NCBI GenBank assembly: GCA_032871835.1
Contig: CM065298.1
Span: forward strand, 13,955,096 to 14,019,095
Direction of reading: 5' to 3'
Origin: Dipteronia dyeriana
Taxonomy: Eukaryota; Streptophyta; Magnoliopsida; Sapindales; Sapindaceae
DNA length: 64,000 nucleotides
The notes below the pieces were generated by a model. It made no database searches and was not told the origin of the DNA. It worked only from the letters and a program-made list of their open reading frames with translations. Of this stretch, positions 23,011 to 34,975 are shown in pieces. The position numbers and the translations under genes were made by a program. Each line of letters opens with the position of its first letter. Within the stretch, counting starts at the first letter, position 1.

Positions 23011-24060
23011 AACTAAAACAGCAACAGATGGAGTTAATAGAAAAACTAAATGCGAATTCAGCTTCGTGTAAGCAGTAAAATAAATTGAAATTCCAGATAT
23101 TGTTAGCAAGACTGACTTGTAGTTCCAATTTATTTTTATTTTTGCGATGAACAAACATTAACAATACAAAAATTGACCAATGTATCAACGACTTTTAAGA
23201 GACAAAACTGAAGAATGAGGCTGCATTCCCATGCAATTAATGCTCAAAATGTTTAAGACGGACACAAATGCCTCCACATTGTGAAATCACAAATAAGTCT
23301 TGCTTTGCTAGTCCATGGCCACTAAGTTTTTCATATAGTTCACATGGTCTAGAGTTGTTTAAAATATTATTATGCATCTTCCTCTTCTTCGGTAGGACAG
23401 GACTACTACGTTATTTTCTTTCTACCGCGCATAAATACATTTTGGCCACGAAAACACAGGTGTGATCTATCACAATACATCTTTAGCCTATTTAGGTAAA
23501 GATATCATATCCACACAACTGTAAACTAAAACTCTCAACAAGCAAACTTCAAACAAAAGGAATATATATTGCAAAATAGAAATCTGAATATGAAATCTTA
23601 CAAATAGCTATAAGAGAGTAATAGTGGACCATGCCAAGAAGTTGGAATTTCTGCTTTACTGCTGCTCTATTAACAATAAACCATGATCATTCATCATCGC
23701 AAAGATCACCCCAAAACTGCAACGATAGTAATAGTAATAGTAAGTTGGCACTTCTGCCTTACTTCTGCCTTACTTGTACTCTATTAACAATACACCATGC
23801 TAATGAAAATATCATCAATCACCAACCATAGTAACCAATCCAAAATCTCCATTTTTCCACTTAGTCAAACATTTCCACTGCTAATTGGTAGACCGAGAGT
23901 CTTGACTTTTCAAATCCAAATCTCAATGTAAACATCATGCTAAAAAGTTGAACTATAATCTGCAAATGATATATGCAGATTTAGTTTAGGTATAAAACCA
24001 AGAAAACCTTGTAAAGGTATCTATGAAAAGAATTTGTAATAACGAAAAACATCATTACCA
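23011..24060. other. Intergenic, nothing recognised
   Basis: AT-rich DNA with short open frames only. A partly repeated stretch at 23640-23830 (TTCTGC and CTCTATTAACAATA in two settings) suggests an old tandem duplication. No gene or element boundary is supported. Confidence 0.5.
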
Positions 24061-24080
24061 TTTCCCACAGCAAGATTGTC

Positions 24081-25215
24081 TTAGCCTCTATACTCCGAGC
24101 TTATGGTGAGGTTGTTCATATCAGCAGTCATGTGATTGGTGGCCCTACTATCAGCGTACCAAGCAGGATTGTTAACACTATATGGAGTTGCAAAACAAGC
24201 TGCATTCTGAGCTAAATTGGCCTGTGTTACGTTATTGCTCTGAGCTGAGTGAACCTGAGAGACTGCTGCTTCAATTGCAAAACTCACCATTGACTGTTGA
24301 ACATACAACCTTTCAAGTATTTGCCAAGCTTCAAGTGAAGTTTTAGATTTGTTTACCTGACCTAAGATTCCTTCACTGATGGTTGAAAGCAACCAACAGA
24401 GGAGAAGTTGACCAGCTCTCTTCCTGGTTTTGTTGTAGCCAGGATTTACTCAAGTTTCTTTGATACATCCATCCATCCTCTTCCAGTACCTCAATGAAAA
24501 TCAGAAATGAAATCTCCTAGTTCAAAGGCTCTGATTGCAGCAACTACTTAGTGCTTTCCGGTTGACATAGTTGAGCTTGTCAAACTTCAGTACACAACAG
24601 GTTTGTTAGTAGATCTGAGAGGCGTTTTGACTAGATGAATCTTGAGAATCCGTAGCCATCATGACGTGAGTCTTGAGGCATGAAGAAATGCAGAAATCTG
24701 ATGTAAACGGCAGACGGCTCTGCTAGAGACACTTCGAGCTTGAATATAAGAGTTCTTCAAGGTCTCTCAACAATGGAATTTTTCAAGATGCTAAACAGAT
24801 AAAATTGGAGGGAAAAACATCAGACTTCTCTCATTAGTAATAACTGAATTACATTACAGTATATATACACTGAGTTTCTCTAATCTCAATCATTAATCTG
24901 AAGAACAAACCCTCCTGATGATCAGATCATCAGGAAAATATAACAGACATTTATAACTGCCAGCTGGCTTGAGCTGACATCAGCTACTAACTAACTTTCT
25001 ACCTTCATCAGCATGGCCACCTGATCATGTTATTTACTTTCTACCTTCATCTGCTTACGTGAGCTAGGCTGCATTCTAAGATTGAAATCTAATTGACCTA
25101 GAGTTACTAGCTTGACAGTTGACAGTGATCAGGTGAGCTGATGATGTTGGCTTGGCTTGATGATTGTTACGGTTTGAAGTGTATTGCTCATCTTGACTAT
25201 ACCTTACAATGCAAC
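24081..25215 (-). mobile_element. Ty1/copia retrotransposon fragment: LTR, partial gag, protease motif
   Basis: Minus strand. An LTR-like stretch (about 25215-24740, with a TATATATAC box near 24865) precedes an ATG at 24659 starting MATDSQDSSSQN. A broken gag follows, with a UBN2-type segment LGQVNKSKTSLEAWQILERL, then directly the protease-type motif WYADSRATNHMT, in which the usual DSG is DSR. Sequence between gag and protease has been deleted, and integrase, reverse transcriptase and the second LTR are missing. The orientation and order are clear; the LTR limits are approximate. Confidence 0.75.
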
Positions 25216-25266
25216 CTTGAAAATGCTTTGATTTACAATTAATGTAAGAAAAACCCCTTAAAACTT

Positions 25267-25285
25267 AAAAAAAAAAAAAAAAAAA
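25267..25285. repeat. Poly-A run of 19
   Basis: Homopolymer between the copia LTR and the F-box gene 3' end. It could be the tail of a short retroposed sequence, but no body is recognised. Confidence 0.8.
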
Positions 25286-25410
25286 TTAATTATATAAGCT
25301 CAATATAATTCACACTCCCAACTAAATACATAAAAGTTATATAGAAGTATAGACGATAGTTCAGTTAAGAAAGAGAGAAAAATGAAAATAAATAAAATAA
25401 ATAAACATCT

Positions 25411-27746
25411 TTAAGCCTTCTCAATAGGCATAGGTAAACACCAATCTAGATGAAACCACAATATTCCAATAGGAAGGTCAGGCAATGCTTCAAGCGGGTT
25501 ATCAATATGAATAGGCTTTTTATCTTTATATGGTACGAAACTTCCAATCTTGACATCTTTTAAATAATGTCGCCAACACTTAATATCATGAGAATTGCAA
25601 CAGCGGGTATCTCTACTCATCAACTGCTTGTATAGCCACTGTAATTGAAATAAATAATAAAAATAAAATAAAATAAATAAAGAATTCAGTTTAAAGTTAC
25701 GTAAGATCATTGAACAACCATTACACATTTAATAACCATCAAACGAAAAATGAAAAAGCTATCATACTCATAAACAATGCAACTATTTTCCTGTATTACA
25801 ATGATAGTATCATATAAAAAGAGTGAGGGTGGGGAGATTGGAAAAAAAAAATGTTAGAGAAATATCTTAAGATTGAAAGTGTTGAAAGTATTTAAATTTT
25901 CTTTTCACACTATTTTTTCCAATCTCCAAATTGACTTAGAACTATTTTATATCATATCCAACCATTTTGAGAAAAAAGCTTTTAGTAGAATGTAGATGGA
26001 AACTTTCAAAAGCTTTCAAATCTACTTCTCTAATACACCCTCATGATAGTTTACACAGGGAAACTATCACTTTGTATGGTGTTTAATTTGGACCAAAAAC
26101 ATCGATGTTATATGTTGATTTTGACAAAATAAATAACATTTCAGAGGAGAAAAAAAAAAGAATATAAGATGAAATGCATGTACCTCAAAGAAGTGGTTTT
26201 TGATACTCATACTAGCCGACAAAGTCCTTGCATAGCAAATCCCAAAAACTCCATCCAAAAATGCTGCATAATTTGATGGCTGTTCATATGTCCTCAGATT
26301 CAAAGTTCCAACTTCACATGGTAGAGAATGTGTACTTTTTCTGAATTCGTCGAAATTAAAAGAATTCTTGATAAATCACAATAAACCGAATAAAATTATT
26401 AGTTTCTGACAGAAATATAAACACAAAAATTTCAATAATCAATAATATGGAATTCTATACTTTACCATATTTCCGCTGACAGTGAATGTTAGCTCTTCAA
26501 TTTGATTGGATGCACCAAGAAATTCCTTTACATTAAGGTACCAATGAGTGTCGGGATCAACTTCGATGCCCGCCCAAACTGCACTCTTAATGCCAACTTT
26601 CCATAGACATGGAGCATTTATCGAAGAAATTGGAGGAGGATGATTATAAAAAGAAAATGAAACTAAATTCGGGGTATCAACATCAATAGCCTTCAACCTA
26701 GGACATCCATTAATACCTAAGTTCTTGAGTAGATTACTTGAAATAGTAATTTGCTCAAGGAGAAAACAATGACAAACATAAAGACTTTCAAGCAAAGGAA
26801 ACTTCGAGATAAGCCGGTGAAACCCTTGATCCGTAAAAGCGACACCCGATACTTGTAAGACCTTCAAATTTGGACACTCAGCCATGTCAATTACAGTAGG
26901 CACTACTCGTAAGTAATTACATTTAAGTATAAATTGTTGAAGACTTGGAACAACAATTTTAATGCTTTGAAGGTCCTTTGGGAGTTCAAAAATATTAATA
27001 ATCTTAAGCTTACAAGCATTAACGACATAAATACGTCTAAACCCCAAACAGTTAGACAAAACCAAATCTTCAAGCAATGGGCATTGAGTAGTAAGCTTTT
27101 GGAGACATTCTTCATTAATGCAGACTTCTCTAAGAGTTAAACTTTTGAGAGAATGCAATCTTATACTCTCACAGAGCTGGACCAACTTACAACCAAATAT
27201 GTTTAAAGTAGTCACAGATTTAGCAGTAAAGATTGATTGAGGCAAAGTGTATAACAGGTGTTCTAAGTTTCTTCTGCAATCGAACAGGGGTTCTATGTCT
27301 CTTCTGCAGTGGAAAGTGAAATCTAACTCCTTAACTTTATTCTCAATAGCTAGTCCTATCCATTTATCAAGAAGAAGAGAGGACGGTGCTTCAACGTCAA
27401 GAAGACGTATCAATAGCCTAAATTTCTGCATAGCGAAGTTAAGCTGGCAGAATCGAACAAGGGAAGCATCAACAAACTCAATGAATTTATGTATACGTTG
27501 AGGAAATATACTGATTTGATCCCGAGTAAATGTTACAGGAAATTTAGTAGCCAGATCTTTTCCCACAAAATAAATAAAAGAATCATGAAAATCTAAGATA
27601 GGGTACGATGAATGTAAAAGATTCCATGTTTTTGACAAAATACTAGTTCGAGCTACCTCTTTGGCCGAAAGGTGAGACATAATCTGATGAATGATAAAAG
27701 GAGGCAACTCTGATAATCTATCCATGGGATCAATGGTCTCCTCCAT
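25411..27746 (-). CDS. F-box/LRR-repeat protein, three exons
   Basis: CDS joins 27746-26466, 26366-26184 and 25638-25411, giving 563 residues. All junctions are GT-AG and keep phase 0 (ATG|GTAAAG, ATCAAG|AAT, GAG|GTACAT, ACAG|TGG). The ATG at 27746 was preferred to one 33 bp upstream (27779) because TTTGTAG just before it looks like a 5' UTR splice acceptor. The F-box lies at about residues 7-50 (DRLSELPPFIIHQIMSHL then SILSKTWNLLHSSYPIL). Irregular leucine-rich repeats follow (about 120-400, for example CPLLEDLVLSNCLGF). The C terminus, GILWFHLDWCLP, is typical of plant F-box/LRR proteins. Such proteins are substrate receptors of SCF (SKP1-CUL1) ubiquitin ligases; the target is unknown. This is the only gene here that reads without a break. 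Confidence 0.9.
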
Positions 27747-28640
27747 ATCTACAAACCTACAATAATCAGAATCAAACATACAAAAAAGATAATTATAACC
27801 CTAAAAAGTCATAAATATTATAGTCAATATGCCAAAAAGGGATGATAAACAGAACAGAACAGAACAGAACAGGGCAGAGCAAAAGGGATCCATACCAGTA
27901 ATCCGATCGTTTGACAATGAGACAAGTGAGTGAAATTGTGTTGGAGACTTCAACTTGGTTTATTTGTAGTGTTGAACAAAACACTACTTGTCCGAGTAGG
28001 TTTTGGATTATATTATGTCTCAAACTCTCTATACAACCGAACTACATGTTAGATCCTCCTCGTACTTATCCGCGTAGGTTTTGGAGAAAAATTACACAAA
28101 CGCCCTCCGTTTCAGATGTAATTGCACCTATGTTTAACTTTAACCTACAATTGCACAAACTTCAGCTTACACACTAATCCGACGGTGATAAGTACTTTCA
28201 GATTTTATTATATTAAATTTTAAATTGAAAATTATAAAATGAAAAGGAAATAACATCATGCCTCTCTTAAATTTTTCCTTTCACAAGCAGAAAACTTTAT
28301 TGAAAATTGACTTTCATCTATCTTACTGTTAGGGTTTGATTAAGTTGTTAACTCTAACACAGGCTAATATTGTCATTTGACCTTCTTATTTAATAAAATC
28401 AAAAAGTTTTTTTTTTAAATGAAAAACGTAGAGCAGTCCAGTCTTTGTTTGGGATTTCTCTCCTGGCATACCCAAATGGCTGTAGTTCCACTTTGTAAAT
28501 TATTGGTCTCTAATATTAAATTTTCAATTGCTATATTTTATTGTGAAAACATTTTACGTCATGTCTTTCTTGTTATCATCTGTTATATAACCTATGTTTG
28601 TAGTAGAGGATCGGTGTCTCAAAGTGTGTCTGACCATTTC
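27747..28640. other. Upstream region of the F-box gene
   Basis: No gene. It probably holds the F-box promoter and a 5' UTR intron ending near 27750. A pentamer repeat (CAGAA, about four units, 27850-27871) lies 100 bp upstream of the start. No TATA box could be assigned with confidence. Confidence 0.45.
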
Positions 28641-29432
28641 ATATCTGAAATTTTATTCATCAACTCAACTCTACAATTAAATGACTACAAAACTCCAATA
28701 TATAAGTAGGAAAATTACATAAAAGGAAACTAATAAAATCACAACTCAAATCATAGAACAATATGCCTCATCTTTATGATGGGTCAAATCACATAAATTA
28801 AGCATATAATTCCATCATATGTGATTGATGCAATGGCATAAATCATGTTGTTGTAAATACCATGATTCTTGCAAATCTTCCACCACTTGATCTCCACAAT
28901 CCCGTTGTGGTTGAAAGAATTCGCCCTCAAATTTTTAAAGATAAATTGAGGTATTTGTATGACGAGGACCATATGAATCTTAAAAACAAACCATCAAACT
29001 GAAATTACTAATGCATTGCTAAAGGAAACGATATACAAAACGGGATAACTATTTCGAAGTCGTTGATTCTTGAAATGTAGGAAACTGTCTGTTGACTCTC
29101 GAGAATACGGAAAGCAAAATAAGAACTAGATGTTCTTGATTCACCGGGAATACCAACAAATAGCTAAATCAAGTTGACTCTGATACTAAAATGATGCAAC
29201 ACCAGTAGGTGATCAAACCCTTTTGATTTTGAGAATACCTAGAACTATGATCACATTGCTAACTCGTTAATTCATATGAATACCAAGAGAGCAAACAAAA
29301 GAAATTTCATAACTAAAATGTTAATAATCAACTCAACTCTACCATCAAATGGCTACAAAATCTAACAAATATATGAGTAGGAAAATTACATAAAAAATAA
29401 CCAAACAGTATGCCTCCATCATCTTTATGGGA
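28641..29432 (-). mobile_element. TRIM-like small LTR retroelement, copy 1
   Basis: Minus strand: LTR (29432-29195, cut by the duplication boundary), a degenerate primer-binding site at 29190-29174 (TTTTAGTATCAGAGTC, compare TGGTATCAGAGCC for initiator tRNA-Met), a short internal region, then LTR sequence again (about 28800-28641). The interior is only some 350 bp and encodes nothing recognisable, which fits a terminal-repeat retrotransposon in miniature. Confidence 0.6.
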
Positions 29433-30848
29433 AAATTTTCTAATCAAAAGGATGAACCTTTAACCTAAATTGAATGTTCTTAATGATATAACAATCACAT
29501 TATTGCATGTAATTGTTAGGTAAACTTGTTTCCCATGTTTAGTCATCCTAGGGAGTTGACTAAATCGAATATTTGACCTAGAAGTAAAGACCTCCAACAT
29601 TTTTCTTGTGCTTGTGTTGTTATATGGATGTTTTGAGTGCTTAAAGTCTTTGCTTAATTGAACACTTTGTAATTGATCCATGGTTAGATGCTATGTAACG
29701 AGGGAGACGTGTTTGACAATGCTTAGATAAACATTCACCATGCTTGACTAGAAAGTGCTAGAACCACTAGGCTAGCGTATAGGGTTTGATTTGTATTCCA
29801 CGTGCTTAATGAGTTCATATATATTGTCCAGATTGCTCGAGAGAAATTTCGGGTATATAAGGATACTATCTCTAAGGCATTGACAAAGATTAGAGATTAG
29901 AGATTAATTAAGGGGATACGAGTCTATGATATACTTGCACATTTGAGGATTAGGTGAGTCTAGAACGTAATTAGGAGGATTGTCACGGCTGAGTTGTTTC
30001 CCTAGAATAATCGCATATCTCCATTCCATCTATCATTGTTTATATTATTTATAAAAGTTATTTAGTTATTTAGTTATATTATTATTCACTTATCCGCACA
30101 CGCAACACACGAGTCCTCTCGGAGTGTTGTAATAATAGCTAGAACTAGAGATGATCAGTGAATCCCACCTTCTGTGGATCGATCCCTTGCTTGTCGTTGT
30201 GCTAGTGTCTGTGACGTGCCCTTGCGAGGCCGAACTTAAATGTTCATATTTGACGACACTGCAACAACGTGTCCCGTCACACTACACTATTAATTACTTT
30301 GAAATATTTATATTATTTAACCTCCATTAACTACACTACACTATCTCTCAATTTGTGTTCGCTATATTGTAAGAAATGCAAAAGCATCCTCTTATTGACA
30401 TCTTATATCAGGGTATCAATAACATTTCTAAAAAGTATTTGACTACTCAGACGCTTAGATGTACAATTTACAGTCTATTAATCTTGTGTGTGTTGAGCAA
30501 TCAACAAATAAGTTTCAAAATCGTAGGACAGAGGGTAGGTGAGGACGTTGAACAGTGAGCAGTGAGAGATAGATTACAAAAAAAGTGAAAATCAGAGAGT
30601 TGGTTAGTATTGTACATTTACTTTTCAGGACCATCAACAAAAATACACAAAAGAATTCTGCATCAAAATATATACATCATCACAACTGTTTTGAAAATCT
30701 TTAACCGCCTGTAAAATTTTAATTGTTCTTCTTACATTAAAAATCACAAGAGTCTTTTTGAAAATCTTTGACCAACTCACAAGTTCTGTTCATTGCTCAT
30801 TTATATCACTCAACCAACTTGCCAATGAAGTACTTGACTAGTCAAAAG

Positions 30849-31750
30849 CAATGTTCAAAAAATTGGAAACAAACGGTTGCCTAGGCACCGTCTATATGCT
30901 AGACGGACGCCGAATGTCCTATTTCGACCAAATATGCCGTATCAAACGGTCGGAAGAAAATCGATCGATATGGCTAGAAAAATATACCGATTTGACCCAA
31001 AAATCGAGCAAGGCATAGTCAAAACTTCGCTTAGTCATTCGAAACGTCTCCGTTGTTTGCCACCATCGGTGAGTGAGAGAGAGAGAGAGAGAGAAAAGAG
31101 TTGAAGTATGGAAAGTGGAAACATAGTTGAAGAACATAGAGTTAGATTGGGTGATGATCTTGCATTGTGAAAGGTTTGAAGTCATTTTGGTGGAGAGGTT
31201 TGAAGTCGTTTTGGTGTATAAGAGAATGGTCACGGTTTGGTGTCACTTTGGTAAAGAGAAGGTAGAGAGAATTTAGAGGATTTGTGTGATCGTGTTTGAC
31301 TAGAGAGAAAGATTTTAAAAATTAAAATAGAAGAGGATAAGTTTTGTTTGAAGAAAGAGTGGTTTTCATAACTAGAGTGGAGTTTTCGTAATTTCCCTAA
31401 AATTGCTCTGTTTGAGCTGCCATCTCATGGTTTACATTAAGTAGTATGAGTCGGTGCTTGGGAATTTTTTCCTTAAGAGTCTACAGAATTCTATGTGAGT
31501 CTAATGTAGGGGATCAACTCCCAAATTTTATTCATTTATGATTTTTGCTCTGTAATAGAGTCTAGGGAATTATTATAATATATCTAGAAATTACATTCAA
31601 TTTCAATTGTGTTTCTCTCTCTTTCTTGATCTAGAACAAACAATATATATATATATATATATATATTAAAAAATAGTTTCACCGCTTAGGCACTAGGTGT
31701 TGGGCTGTCGTCTGATTAGCGTTTAGCGTTTAGCGTTTACTAGAACATGG
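30849..31750. mobile_element. Non-autonomous hAT element, 902 bp, copy A
   Basis: Bounded by CAATGTTC on the left and GAACATGG on the right, with 8-bp flanking repeats GTCAAAAG (30841-30848) and GTTAAAAG (31751-31758), one mismatch. The left subterminal part has GCCTAGGCACCGTC, the right has CGCTTAGGCACTAGG and CGTTTACTAGAACA, closely resembling the right end of the hAT remnant at 1192-1288. The interior has GA and TA microsatellites and no transposase. Confidence 0.75.
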
Positions 31751-31794
31751 GTTAAAAGTAGTTGTTTTGTTCAACAAGGACTTTTGGTTGTTTT

Positions 31795-31886
31795 TGTCAG
31801 TAACTATGTTTGACTGTTTTAACAACCACCAAACCGAATCTGTCAATAACTATGTTTGACTGTTTTAACAACCACCAAACCGAATC
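31795..31886. repeat. 46-bp tandem duplication, copy A only
   Basis: Two copies beginning TGTCAGTAACTATG / TGTCAATAACTATG. Copy B has one unit at the matching place (about 39295-39340). Confidence 0.9.
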
Positions 31887-32289
31887 ATAACAAAAAATAA
31901 ATCTCTAAAAAACCATCTCTCACCTATATTTAGTTTTCTTCTGTCATCGAATTCAAATAATCGGCAAGTTGTTGTTTTGCTTTTATCATTTTTTTTCTTT
32001 TGGTTGTGCAAGGTAGAATATGTTCCTATTATCATCTAAAAACAAAATTTATTATTTATTTATATAGTTTTAAGGGAAAACAACATAAAAGTAAATCTAA
32101 GTATTCCACCCGATTCTTGTCATTTAGAATTTATGATACCAACTAGTTCCAAAAGTTACCAAACACCTGGATTAATGGTTAGAAAAAAAAAACAAGTTCT
32201 AAAAGCTAGCAAACACCTGAAACACCGACTTAGGTTCTAGAAATAAGAAGGTGGTACTTAGCGTTGGTGAGTTGGTGGTAATTCAGGTG

Positions 32290-34800
32290 ACAATACCATC
32301 AATTGCATAATTATTATGTCATTACAATACTACTTAAGTATTTAATTTCGTCATATGTGATTGACGAAATTGCATAAGTGAAGTTGTTGATACTGTGATT
32401 CTTGAAAATCTTCAACCACTTGATCTTCATCATTCTCGTCGTGGTCAAAAGAATTAGTCCTCGAATTTTCAAAGATAAATTGAGGTATTTGTATGATAAG
32501 AAGCATATGAATCTTAAAAACAAACGGTAAGTTCCTCGTTTGTTGATTGACGTATTTCGTTGACAACCATATTTGGGGATTATACATGTAACGGTAGTTT
32601 AGGTCATTCATATTCGTGATCAAGCTCAAGCTCAAAAGGTATATCGCATTGTTTTTCTTTTGAAGAGACTTAGTGCGCACACTCACTCGCATGCATGTGT
32701 TGATCACCTTGCATTAGTACTTAATTGCTTTCGTGTGTGTTTTATTTTCCTATCTCTTGCTTGCTTGCTTGGGTTGTATGTTTGTTGGTCTTGCATGGCT
32801 CTTTTTTCCCCTTTTGTATTAGGGAAGTGTGTGGGTGCATTACCCGCGTTGGTTTTTGCCTTGTTTGCGCTTGTTTGCATGTTATGTGTTGCGCGGGTCT
32901 CTTACTCGCTCACAGCGCTGGTTCGCCAAGCACTGTTGAACCGTTGTAGGTACCGCTGCGAATTATCACAGCGGTGCTTACCTAGCCGTTCTCCGCTATT
33001 GGACCGCTATGTGAAGCGTTGTTGGTTTCACAACGCGAGTGCGCGGGTTAGCGCTGGTAAGTGCGTAGGTCCCTTACCCACTCACTGCATTGTTTTTGGG
33101 CAGATTGGTCTTGTCATGTGGTCTATTTTTTACACACACACACACATACACATATATATATCCTAGTGAGAGAGAGCTCAAAGAACACATTTTGACTCAA
33201 CCAAACTTCAATCCATTAGCATCTAACGTCATCCCTTCATCTTCCAAGCATGGGTTTTCTTGTTTGTCTTTGACTAGGTAACATCTTCATGCCCTAGCAT
33301 GTTTGGATTGTTGATTGTTAGTTGAGATTAGTATTTTGTGATAGCTAGCATTTAGGACGTTTTTACCCTTCTAGTTAAATCTGCTTGCAATTGCATTTAG
33401 AGATTTAATATCTATGATTTGCATTCATTGCCATCATTAATCCTTAGATAAGCTCAAATGTGTTAACCTAGCATTTTTACATTTAGAATATTTCTATATA
33501 TTCACTTAGGTTGTTGTATCTCTTCATTGAGGTTAAGCTTTGTGACTAAGTGTTTAGTACACAAGCTTGTTGATCCAAGATCACTATCAAAGGTTCGTTG
33601 GGTAGAGTAAAAGGGTTAGTAACCGTGTACGATGTGATAGGAGGTCAATCTAGGTTGTAAACTTTCATTCAATAGTAGATTTGATGGTCGGATGTGGCTA
33701 GAAGGATCCCGTAGTTTTTCCCTTGTCGAAGGGTTTCCATGTATATATCACGTGTTTTTATTGTTTTATGTATAATTAAGTTTAATTGAATGCTTGATAA
33801 TATGGGGTAGTTTTTGTTAACATTGATTAATCAAAAAATTAGTAATTGATTTGATTAACCTCCCCCCCCCCCCCCCCCCCCCCCCAAAGGTATAGACATA
33901 CACATTTTAGGGGAATTTCACAAACCATCAAACTGAAATTACTAATGCAACGCTAAACAAAATGATATACAAAGTGGGATAACTATTTCGAAATCAATAA
34001 TTCTTAGAATATCGGAAATAATATGTTGATTCTCGAGAATACCGGAAGCAAAATAAGAACTAGATGTTGTTGGTTCAGAAGGAATACCAACAAATAGATT
34101 AATCAAGTTGGCTCTGATACCAAAATGATAAAGCACCAGTAGGTGATCAAGCCCTGTTGATTTTGAGAATACCTAGAACTATGAACATACTGCTAACTCG
34201 TTGATTCACATGAATACCAAGAGAGCAAAGAAAAGAAATTTCATAACTGAAATGTTAATAATCAACTAAACTTTACCATCAAATGGCTACAAAACTCTAA
34301 TATATATGAGTAGAAAAATTACATAAATGGAAACAAATAAAATCACAATTTCAATCACCAAAAAATATGCCTCCATCATTTTTATGATTGGTCAAATCAC
34401 ATAAATTAAGCATATAACTTCATCATAGGTGATCAAACCCTGATGATTTTGAGAATAACTAGGCCTATGATCACATTGCTAACTCGTTAATTCACATGAA
34501 TACCAAGAGAGCAAACAAAAGAAATTTCATAACTAAAATGTCAATAATCAACTCAACTCTACCATCAAATGGCTACAAAATCTAACAAATATATGAGTAG
34601 GAAAATTACATAAAAGAAAACAAATGAAATCACAATTCTAATCACCAAACAATATACCTCCATCATCTTTATGATTGATCAAATCACAAAAATTAAGCAT
34701 ATAATTGCATCATAGGTGATTGATGAAATTGCATAAATCAAGTTGGTGTCAACACCATGATTCTTGCAAATCTTCCACAACTTCATCTTCATCGCTAACC
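32290..34800 (-). mobile_element. TRIM-like small LTR elements, copies 2 and 3, with nested insertion
   Basis: Internal-region sequence at 32330-32526 resumes at 33925, interrupted by the 1.4-kb insert described separately. The primer-binding site is near perfect here: minus strand TTTTGGTATCAGAGCC at about 34124-34109, preceded by an LTR end TTTATCA. LTR sequence at 34128-34430 is directly followed by a second LTR copy (34425-34700) and internal sequence to 34800. The join between the two LTRs is at the shared TAGGTGATCAAACC, which suggests recombination at a short repeat. No protein is encoded. Confidence 0.6.
32527..33924. mobile_element. 1.4-kb insertion within the TRIM-like element, with 24-C tract
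   Basis: The homologous element at 28641-29432 runs straight through this point, so 32527-33924 is an insertion. ACAAAC occurs on both sides and may be the target duplication (5-6 bp). Contents: a GC-rich stretch (32830-33090) with short inverted repeats, a CA/TA microsatellite (33131-33164), and a run of 24 C at 33862-33885 near its right end. On the minus strand that run would be a polypurine tract. A solo LTR or a piece of an LTR element is likely, but TG/CA ends could not be fixed. Confidence 0.5.
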
Positions 34801-34975
34801 ATAGTGACAATGACATTATAAGTCTCAGAGATATAAGTGACAAATTGTTAGTGACACTTTCTTTTTCACAGTATTGATATTATGATAAATTTTCCACTTA
34901 TTGTGATATTTTTTTGTCACTATATGTTATTAGTCGAACCAAGTAAGGAGTCCATCTGTAAATAGGTTTCAAAAT

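Larger units (their letters stand above)
29430..32062. repeat. Segmental duplication, copy A
   Basis: From GGGAAAATTTTCT to TTTATTTAT this 2.63-kb block is nearly identical to 36329-39519. It begins abruptly inside the TRIM-like element. It contains the 3' part of a gypsy-type LTR (to about 30280) and a 902-bp non-autonomous hAT element. It lacks the 596-bp MITE found in copy B (empty site ATTGTTAG at 29512-29519) and has a private 46-bp tandem duplication at 31795-31886. Confidence 0.92.

Noticed and set aside
30877..31104. 75-codon frame in each copy of the 0.9-kb hAT element (also 38368-38625)
   Set aside because: It contains the GA microsatellite, and there is no motif; non-coding element interior.
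32660..33166. 168-codon open frame with hydrophobic stretches
   Set aside because: It lies in the insertion with microsatellites, has no recognised domain, starts outside any promoter context and reads like chance translation of GC-richer DNA.
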